From Ornithinicoccus sp045032955 (GTDB taxonomy: Bacteria; Actinomycetota; Actinomycetes; Actinomycetales; Dermatophilaceae), in the NCBI RefSeq assembly GCF_045032955.1, contig NZ_JBJFZU010000003.1:1-64000 (forward strand): DNA of 64,000 nt, in the 5' to 3' direction. The notes under the pieces are model-generated. The model searched no databases. It saw nothing but the letters and a program-made list of their open reading frames with translations, and was not told where the DNA came from. The position numbers were made by a program, and so were the translations under genes. This document shows positions 58,743 through 64,000 of the stretch, in pieces; the stretch's first letter is position 1, and each line of letters opens with the position of its first letter.

Positions 58743-61067
58743 CTACCTTCGGAACAGGTTCCGGGCCCCCTCGCGCAGTCCTTCCAGCCCGCTGCGCGGG
58801 ATCAGCGCCGCGTTGGCACGCACGTTCCACGGGCAGGTATGCCGCACCGCGTCCACCACGGTGCGCACGTCCTCGCCCATCCGGTCGGCCTCGGCCTCGC
58901 TCAGATCCGAGGGAGCGGCATACCGGGAACGCTCCAGGGTCGCGGTGACGCGCTCGAGCGCCTCCTCGCCGGGGGTCCCGAGCGTGCTGCCGGCCAGGTA
59001 GTGGCGATGCATGAGGCGCGGGCTGCGGGGTGGGGGAGCCGTCACGCCGAGGTCCTCCAGCGAGCGGGTGAGCAGCAGCCACTGACCCTCGATGCGGGCC
59101 CGGGGGCCGTCCGCGGAGCGGACGCCGGCCTCCCGGTGACGGCGGCCGAGCAGCGGCAGCAGCGTCAGCAGCACCGCCAGCGCGAGCAGCGCCAGCAGGG
59201 CGCGGCCCAGCGCCGGGAGCAGGTCACGCACGTCGTCGGTCCAGGACCGGTCGGCGGGGGCGGGCTCCGGGGCGGGCTCGGGGGTCGGGGTGATCTCCTC
59301 GGGCACCGGGGCGGTGCTCGGGGTGACGTCGTCGGCGGGCTCGGTGGACAGCGCGTAGGAGGGAGGGCTGCCGGCCCGCAGGCCCGGGGTGGGCTCGAAG
59401 CGCGTCCAGCCCAGCCCGTCGATCCACAGCTCGGGCCAGGTGTGGGCGTCCGAGGCCACCACCTGGCGGGTCCCGTCGGGCTGGGTGGTGCCGGGCAGGA
59501 AGCCCACCGCCATCCGGGCCGGGATCCCCTCGTGCCGGGCCATCATCACCATCGCCGTCGCGAACTGCACGCAGTACCCCTGCTGGGTCTCCAGGAAGCC
59601 GCCGATCGGGTCGTCCGTGCCCGCCTCGGCGGCCGGCTCCAGCTCCAGGGAGTAGGAGTACCCCCCGTCGGTGCGCAGGTGGTCCTGGATGAGGACGGCG
59701 GCCAGCAGCGCGTTCTGCTCGTCCCCGACCACCTCGTCGGTCAGGGACGCGACGGCGTCCTGCGACACCGGGTCCAGGGCCAGCAGGTCCTCCTCGAAGG
59801 CACCGGCGTCCGCGGCGGCGTCCCCGATCCCGGCGGGCAGCTCGCCGCCGGAGGCCAGGTTGAGGTAGTCGGCCTGGTAGGACTCGACCGCCCCCTCCAG
59901 CACCACCGTCGAGTCGCCGGGGTCGAAGCGGTAGCCGGTGCCGCCCAGCCGCAGCTCGGTCACCGGTGTGGGGGTGGCCAGGTGCGGTGGCTCCAGCTCG
60001 TTGCCCAGCACCTCGAACTCGGCCGAGGTCACCGGCACGTCCTCGCGCAGGCCGGGCGGGTCGGGCAGCGGCGCGTCGTCCGGCAGCAGGTCGCCGGAAC
60101 GCCGCTCGGGCGCCTCCCACCGGCCGTCCTCGAACCGCTGGGTCGCGGTCACCCGCAGCGGCTGCAGCGCACCGGAGCGGACCCGGTAGCTCAGCACCGG
60201 GGCGCGGGACTGGTTGCGCAGGTCCTGCGCCGGGTCCATGGTCTCGGTGAAGGCGACGTCCCCGGCGTCCGAGCCGGGGGTGCGGGCGTCCTGGTTGCGG
60301 GCCAGCCCGTCCCCGAAGAAGGTGGGCGGCAGGTGGGGGAGCGCGGCCGCGCCGAGCACCGACGCGACCAGGGCCAGCACCCCGGCCACCTGGGCGAGCC
60401 CCCGGTGGGTGCGCGGTCCCTGGGACACGTCGGACCCGCCCCGCGACTCCTGCCGGTTCGCCGACGGCCACGCCGTGGTCATCCGACGGCCCTGCTGGAC
60501 GATCATCAGCAGCCACATCGCGGCGACCACGACGAAGTACCAGGGCGCCATCGCGCTGCCGGTGTTGGACACCGAGACCAGGAACCCCGCCGCCAGGGGT
60601 ATGCCGGCGCTCGCCGGGGCGCGTCCGGTGACCCCCATCGAGTCGACGGAGACGGCGGTCAGGGTGAGCACCGCGACCACCAGGAAGGAGACGCCCTGGG
60701 TGGTGGGGGCCGGGGCAGCATACGTCTGCAGCACGCTGCCGGCCTGTGCCAGCAGGCTGCCCATCAGCTCCAGCGTGTCTCTGGTGGGGACCACTCCCCG
60801 CCACAGCGTCTCGCGCAGGTAGGTGCCGGCCAGCGCGGCCAGGCCGAGGAACAGCTGGCCGAGGGCGACCGCGGTGGGCGGCACGTCGAGGGTGCGCAGC
60901 ACGGCCCCGCTCAGCGCGACCAGCGCGACCATCAGCACCGCCGGGACCACCCAGGTGTCCTCGCGCAGCAGGTTGGTCAGCGGCCAGGCCACCGAGAGCG
61001 TGGCCAGCGCCGCGACCAGCCCCTCGAGCCAGAGACCACGGGCGAAGCGTTCCTGGTCCGGCCTCAT
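58743..61067 (-). CDS. Transglutaminase-like membrane protein (TgpA type)
   Basis: A 774-residue protein. Five or six TM helices occupy residues about 10-240, a large outer region follows, then the transglutaminase core with Cys in QQGYCVQFATAMVMMARHEGIPARMAVGFLPG, His in ASDAHTWPELWIDGLGWTRFEP and the expected Asp equivalents. A Pro-rich stretch and another TM (about 600-625) lead to a cytoplasmic DUF4129-like C-terminus. It probably acts on protein or peptide substrates at the outer membrane face. It overlaps the DUF58 gene by 4 nt; MoxR-DUF58-TgpA is a recurrent operon. Confidence 0.92.
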   Translation of the reverse strand: MRPDQERFARGLWLEGLVAALATLSVAWPLTNLLREDTWVVPAVLMVALVALSGAVLRTLDVPPTAVALGQLFLGLAALAGTYLRETLWRGVVPTRDTLELMGSLLAQAGSVLQTYAAPAPTTQGVSFLVVAVLTLTAVSVDSMGVTGRAPASAGIPLAAGFLVSVSNTGSAMAPWYFVVVAAMWLLMIVQQGRRMTTAWPSANRQESRGGSDVSQGPRTHRGLAQVAGVLALVASVLGAAALPHLPPTFFGDGLARNQDARTPGSDAGDVAFTETMDPAQDLRNQSRAPVLSYRVRSGALQPLRVTATQRFEDGRWEAPERRSGDLLPDDAPLPDPPGLREDVPVTSAEFEVLGNELEPPHLATPTPVTELRLGGTGYRFDPGDSTVVLEGAVESYQADYLNLASGGELPAGIGDAAADAGAFEEDLLALDPVSQDAVASLTDEVVGDEQNALLAAVLIQDHLRTDGGYSYSLELEPAAEAGTDDPIGGFLETQQGYCVQFATAMVMMARHEGIPARMAVGFLPGTTQPDGTRQVVASDAHTWPELWIDGLGWTRFEPTPGLRAGSPPSYALSTEPADDVTPSTAPVPEEITPTPEPAPEPAPADRSWTDDVRDLLPALGRALLALLALAVLLTLLPLLGRRHREAGVRSADGPRARIEGQWLLLTRSLEDLGVTAPPPRSPRLMHRHYLAGSTLGTPGEEALERVTATLERSRYAAPSDLSEAEADRMGEDVRTVVDAVRHTCPWNVRANAALIPRSGLEGLREGARNLFRR

Positions 61068-62302
61068 CGCGCGCTCCCTGCCGTGGACCCGGCCCGCAGA
61101 CCGACCCAGGCCTGCGGCACCTCGGTGTGCGGTCCGCAGGACACCGTGCGCCAGCCGGCGTCGGCCAGCACCCCGGGGGCGGCCGGGTCGGTCTCGGGGC
61201 CGCCGAAGCGGGCGGGGTCCAGCACGAAAGCCAGCGCCCGGGACCCCGGCTGCCGGACGGCCGCCAGTGTCCGCAGCGCCTCCTCGTCGTGCGCCACGAC
61301 GGCACCGATCAGCAGCACGCCACCGGCGGTGAAGGGGGAAGCGGCACCGGCGAGCCGGTCCAGGCGGGCGTCGTCCTCGGGCTGCACCCGGGCCAGGGCG
61401 TCCAGCACGGAGTCGATGTCCACCGCGTGGGCGGCCGTCCCGTCGCGCAGCGAGGCATCGGTGAGCAGGTGCACCACGAAGCCGTTGGCGACCAGGTGCC
61501 GGGCCACCGAGGCGATCGCCGAGACGGCCCACTCGTAGGAGCTGGCCGACCCGGTGCCGTGGTGGGCGGACGCCCGGGAGTCCAGCAGCAGCAGCGCCCG
61601 GCGTCTGGCGGGGCGGTCCTCCTGGCGCACCATCAGCTCACCGCGGTGCGCGGTGGCCGGCCAGTGCACCCGGCGCAGCTCGTCCCCGTCCCGGTAGCTG
61701 CGGATGCTGACGTCGTCCTCACCGTGCAGGGCCACCATCTGCGGCATCTCGCCCTCGCTGCCGCGGGAGCTGCCCCGGACCCTGTCCGTGCCGAGGGCAT
61801 ACACCCGGGGCAGCACCAGCACCTCGGAGCGGGAGGACAGCTGCAGGGTGCGGAAGGTCAGGCCGAAGGGGTCGCGCTGACGCAGCAGCACCGGCCCCAG
61901 CATGTAGGCGCCGCGATGGCGGGAGTGGACCGGGTAGCGCAGCCGGCGCTCCTCGCCCTGCTCCATCCGGGGGAGGATGAAGCGGGGGCGGTCGCCGAGC
62001 TGGTAGTCGAGGTGCTCCTCGGCCAGGTAGACCGAGGTCCGGCGGCCCACGTTGGTGAAGCGCACCTCCACGGCGCCGCGCTCCTCGGGGGCGAGCCGCT
62101 CGGGCTCGGCGTCACGGACCACCCGGACCGTGGGTGGGCGGCGGGGCATCAGCAGCAGCATCAGCCCGGGCAGGGCGACCAGCGCCACCCCGATCCGGGT
62201 GATGTCCTCGTACCCCAGGGTCATGCCGGCGACCGTCACTACCGCCCCGAGGAGAAGGAAGGCCTTTCCCCTCGTGGTCAGCACGCGCCACGGTGACGTC
62301 AT
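61064..62302 (-). CDS. DUF58 domain protein
   Basis: A 412-residue protein with two N-terminal TM helices (about 12-55), an outer beta-rich region and the DUF58 domain with the hallmark DDVSIRSYRDGDELRRVHWPATAHRGELMVRQ, followed by a vWA-like fold (RRALLLLDSRAS, LLIGAVVAHDEEALRTLA). It works with the MoxR ATPase downstream in function and upstream in gene order, likely as its client or adaptor. It overlaps the transglutaminase gene. Confidence 0.92.
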   Translation of the reverse strand: MTSPWRVLTTRGKAFLLLGAVVTVAGMTLGYEDITRIGVALVALPGLMLLLMPRRPPTVRVVRDAEPERLAPEERGAVEVRFTNVGRRTSVYLAEEHLDYQLGDRPRFILPRMEQGEERRLRYPVHSRHRGAYMLGPVLLRQRDPFGLTFRTLQLSSRSEVLVLPRVYALGTDRVRGSSRGSEGEMPQMVALHGEDDVSIRSYRDGDELRRVHWPATAHRGELMVRQEDRPARRRALLLLDSRASAHHGTGSASSYEWAVSAIASVARHLVANGFVVHLLTDASLRDGTAAHAVDIDSVLDALARVQPEDDARLDRLAGAASPFTAGGVLLIGAVVAHDEEALRTLAAVRQPGSRALAFVLDPARFGGPETDPAAPGVLADAGWRTVSCGPHTEVPQAWVGLRAGSTAGSAR

Positions 62303-62323
62303 CGAGCGAGCGACCCGGGCGGG

Positions 62324-63301
62324 TCAGCGCCCCGAGGGCACGGAGGTGCGCTCGACCAGGTCGCGGACGATGTCGGGGGTGCCGTGGTGGGACAGCGACG
62401 CCTCGCCGGTGGGCAGCACCCGGTGGGCGAGCACCGGGACGGCCATCGCCTGCACGTCCTCGGGGAGGACGTGCTCACGGCCGGCCAGCGCTGCGTGCGC
62501 CCTGGCCGCACGCAGCAGCTGCAGACCGGCCCGGGGCGAGGCGCCCAGGCGCAGCAGCCGGTGCGAACGGGAGGCGGCCATCAGCTCGACCACGTACTGC
62601 CGCAGGGCCGGGGACACGTGCAGCAGGCGGATGTTCTCGATCTGCTGCTGCACCGCCTCCGCGGTGGTGACCGGGGTGAGGTGCTCGAGCGGGCTCACCC
62701 CGCCGTGCGTCTCGAGCATCGTCATCTCCGCCCCGGCGGACGGGTAGCCCATGGAGATGCGCGCCATGAAGCGGTCCCGCTGCGCCTCGGGCAGCGGGTA
62801 GGTCCCCTCCATCTCGATCGGGTTCTGGGTGGCCATCACCAGGAAGGGGTCGGGCAGCGGGTAGGTCTGCCCGTCGACGGTGACCTGACGCTCCTCCATT
62901 GACTCCAGCAGCGCGGACTGCGTCTTGGGGGAGGCCCGGTTGATCTCGTCACCGACGACCACGTTGGCGAAGATCGCGCCCCGTCGGAACTCGAACGCCC
63001 GGGTGTCCTGGTTGAAGACGGAGACCCCGGTGATGTCGCTGGGCAGCAGGTCGGGGGTGAACTGCACCCGGCTCACCCGGCAGTCGATGGCCCGGGCCAG
63101 GGCCTTGGCCAGCATCGTCTTGCCGACCCCGGGGACGTCCTCGACCAGCAGGTGCCCCTGGGCCAGGAGCACGGTGACCGCGGTGGAGACGGCCTCGTCC
63201 TTGCCCTCGATCACGGTCGCGATGGCGTGGTGCACCGCGCCGGCGACGGACTTGACCGCGTCCAGGTCGACGGTCTCGGGGGCGGGAGAAGGCGCAGACA
63301 T
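62324..63301 (-). CDS. MoxR-family AAA ATPase
   Basis: A 325-residue MoxR ATPase, first gene of the operon. It shows Walker A EDVPGVGKTMLAKALA, QFTPDLLPSDITG, Walker B ANVVVGDEINRASPKTQSALLESM, sensor MATQNPIEMEGTYPLPEAQRDRFM and the C-terminal lid with GASPRAGLQLLRAARAHA. MoxR proteins are chaperone-like ATPases that activate vWA/DUF58 partners. ATG at 63301 is used; longer in-frame readings run into the regulatory region. GTGG triplets at 10-bp spacing lie 76-99 bp upstream. Confidence 0.94.
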   Translation of the reverse strand: MSAPSPAPETVDLDAVKSVAGAVHHAIATVIEGKDEAVSTAVTVLLAQGHLLVEDVPGVGKTMLAKALARAIDCRVSRVQFTPDLLPSDITGVSVFNQDTRAFEFRRGAIFANVVVGDEINRASPKTQSALLESMEERQVTVDGQTYPLPDPFLVMATQNPIEMEGTYPLPEAQRDRFMARISMGYPSAGAEMTMLETHGGVSPLEHLTPVTTAEAVQQQIENIRLLHVSPALRQYVVELMAASRSHRLLRLGASPRAGLQLLRAARAHAALAGREHVLPEDVQAMAVPVLAHRVLPTGEASLSHHGTPDIVRDLVERTSVPSGR

Positions 63302-63376
63302 GACTCGATCTTGCCAAACGTGCGGCGGGTCCGCCGCAGGTGGTGGGTCCGGATCCCCGACGGACCCCTGCGTGTG

Positions 63377-63400
63377 CCACCGTCCTCCACCCTGCTCCAC
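63377..63400 (-). promoter_or_regulatory. MraZ-box-like triple repeat facing moxR
   Basis: CCAC on the plus strand at 63377-63380, 63387-63390 and 63397-63400, i.e. three GTGG on the minus strand exactly 10 bp apart. Arrangement and distance to the gene (76 bp) mirror the mraZ boxes on the other side. Confidence 0.5.
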
Positions 63401-63522
63401 CTGGCCGCCCTGCCGTGCATCTGCCACGAGGTGCGCCCCGCTGACCTGCGCGTATGCCGTCGGCCGGGACAGTCGGACTCCGGTGAGGGCCTGAGGGGCC
63501 GTCCTCGAGCGGTGACTCTCCT

Positions 63523-63536
63523 CCACTCCGCCCCAC
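63523..63536 (-). promoter_or_regulatory. Additional GTGG pair at 10-bp spacing
   Basis: CCAC at 63523-63526 and 63533-63536 on the plus strand, in the middle of the control region. Weaker, because only two copies occur. Confidence 0.3.
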
Positions 63537-63598
63537 CGCTCTTGACCTGCTGTTTCATCGGAAATTTTGCCGTCGGGCGGGGTGAGTTGCTGGCCGGG

Positions 63599-63622
63599 GT
63601 GGGGGAAAGTGGAGTAGGGTGG
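63599..63622 (+). promoter_or_regulatory. MraZ box upstream of mraZ
   Basis: GTGG at 63599, 63609 and 63619, exactly 10 bp apart, 51 bp before the mraZ start. MraZ is known to bind short GTGG/TGGG-type direct repeats spaced by one helical turn and to repress its own operon. TAGGGT at 63615-63620 could be the -10 box, so binding would occlude the promoter. Confidence 0.75.
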
Positions 63623-63672
63623 GGGCACTTGGAGTTGCACAGGCCATCGAGCGAGCGAAGGGGGTGGTGCGC

Positions 63673-64000
63673 GTGCTCTTCCTCGGCACCCACACACCCA
63701 AGCTCGACGACAAGGGACGGATGTTCCTGCCGGCCAAGTTCCGCGAGCGCCTCGCCGGTGGCCTGGTCGTCACCCGTGGCCAGGAGCACTGCCTCTACGT
63801 CTTCGCGCAGTCCGAGTTCGAGCGCGTCGTCCAGCAGTGGCAGGACAGCCCGACCTCCAGCAAGGTGGTCCGCGACTACCAGCGGATCTTCCTCTCGGGT
63901 GCCTCGGACGAGATCCCCGACAAGCAGGGACGGATCACGATCCCCACCCTGCTGCGCACCTACGCCGGCCTCAGCTCGGAGTGCACCGTCATCGGTGCCG
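63673..64000 (+). CDS. mraZ: MraZ transcriptional regulator (partial, runs off the window)
   Basis: The first 109 codons of MraZ, the first gene of the division and cell-wall (dcw) cluster. It shows FLGTHTPKLDDKGRMFLPAKFRERL, the first AbrB-like half, and SGASDEIPDKQGRITIPTLLRTYAGL, the second, each with the DKGR/DKQGR motif. The family is about 143 residues, so some 35 residues are missing beyond the edge. GTG at 63673 follows AGGGGG; GTG at 63667 is an alternative. Repeats that it probably binds lie upstream. mraW and ftsL would be expected next. Confidence 0.93.
   Translation, partial: MLFLGTHTPKLDDKGRMFLPAKFRERLAGGLVVTRGQEHCLYVFAQSEFERVVQQWQDSPTSSKVVRDYQRIFLSGASDEIPDKQGRITIPTLLRTYAGLSSECTVIGA

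Larger units (their letters stand above)
63302..63672. other. 371-bp divergent control region between moxR and mraZ
   Basis: No gene is supported here. It holds hairpins GCGGCGG/CCGCCGC (63322-63337) and GGGTCCG/CGGACCC (63345-63367), three minus-strand GTGG triplets, a further pair, and the plus-strand mraZ boxes. Confidence 0.7.

Overview
The window is 64 kb of very GC-rich chromosomal DNA. Coding is dense, genes overlap as ATGA/GTGA, GTG starts are frequent, and many promoters look leaderless. An HrdB/SigA-type sigma factor with a Lys/Ala-rich N-terminus, a PknG kinase, an F420-dependent oxidoreductase, PAC2, Excalibur and DUF4192 proteins, and an mraZ start at the right edge all point to an actinobacterium. 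A member of the Micrococcales near Ornithinimicrobium/Serinicoccus/Janibacter is my best guess; this is inference, since no rRNA is present.

Layout. 1-2.1 kb: a DNA cytosine-5 methyltransferase divergent from a Vsr mismatch endonuclease, with less biased codon use than the rest (probably acquired). 2.3-11.6 kb: a sugar or polyol catabolic locus with a divergent ROK repressor, a ribose-type ABC importer (ATPase, two permeases, binding lipoprotein), a tagatose-3-epimerase-like TIM barrel, a Gfo/Idh/MocA dehydrogenase and a second TIM-barrel isomerase. It ends in four 22-bp tandem repeats. 11.7-18.3 kb: F420 oxidoreductase, cupin, Na+/solute symporter, a large lipoprotein and two related two-TM proteins.

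18.3-31.4 kb is the most unusual part: ten tightly packed minus-strand genes encoding TelA, an XpaC-like protein, a CbxX/SpoVK-type AAA ATPase, two four-TM GlnX-like sensors, a helical protein, PknG, a PP2C phosphatase, a vWA protein and an FHA protein. It joins a kinase/phosphatase/vWA triad (TerY-P-like) to PknG and to the TelA/XpaC stress module. PknG, PP2C and the FHA protein each carry a similar small zinc ribbon, so the locus looks like one phospho-signalling system reading the cell envelope.

31.5-36.9 kb: a choline-to-glycine-betaine operon (betB, betA, betT). 36.9-54.7 kb: housekeeping and uncharacterised genes (DUF1905, class V aminotransferase, DUF445, HrpA helicase, MFS, pterin dehydratase-VOC fusion, CoaE-GrpB fusion, S9 peptidase, PAC2, a third member of the two-TM family, EcsC, DUF4192, UspA). 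54.7-58.7 kb: principal sigma factor, a secreted Excalibur protein and glucose-6-phosphate dehydrogenase. 58.7-63.3 kb: a MoxR-DUF58-transglutaminase operon divergent from mraZ, the first gene of the division/cell-wall cluster. The 371-bp region between them holds GTGG triplets at exact 10-bp spacing facing both ways, suggesting that MraZ controls both sides.

No rRNA, tRNA, CRISPR array, insertion sequence or prophage was recognised.
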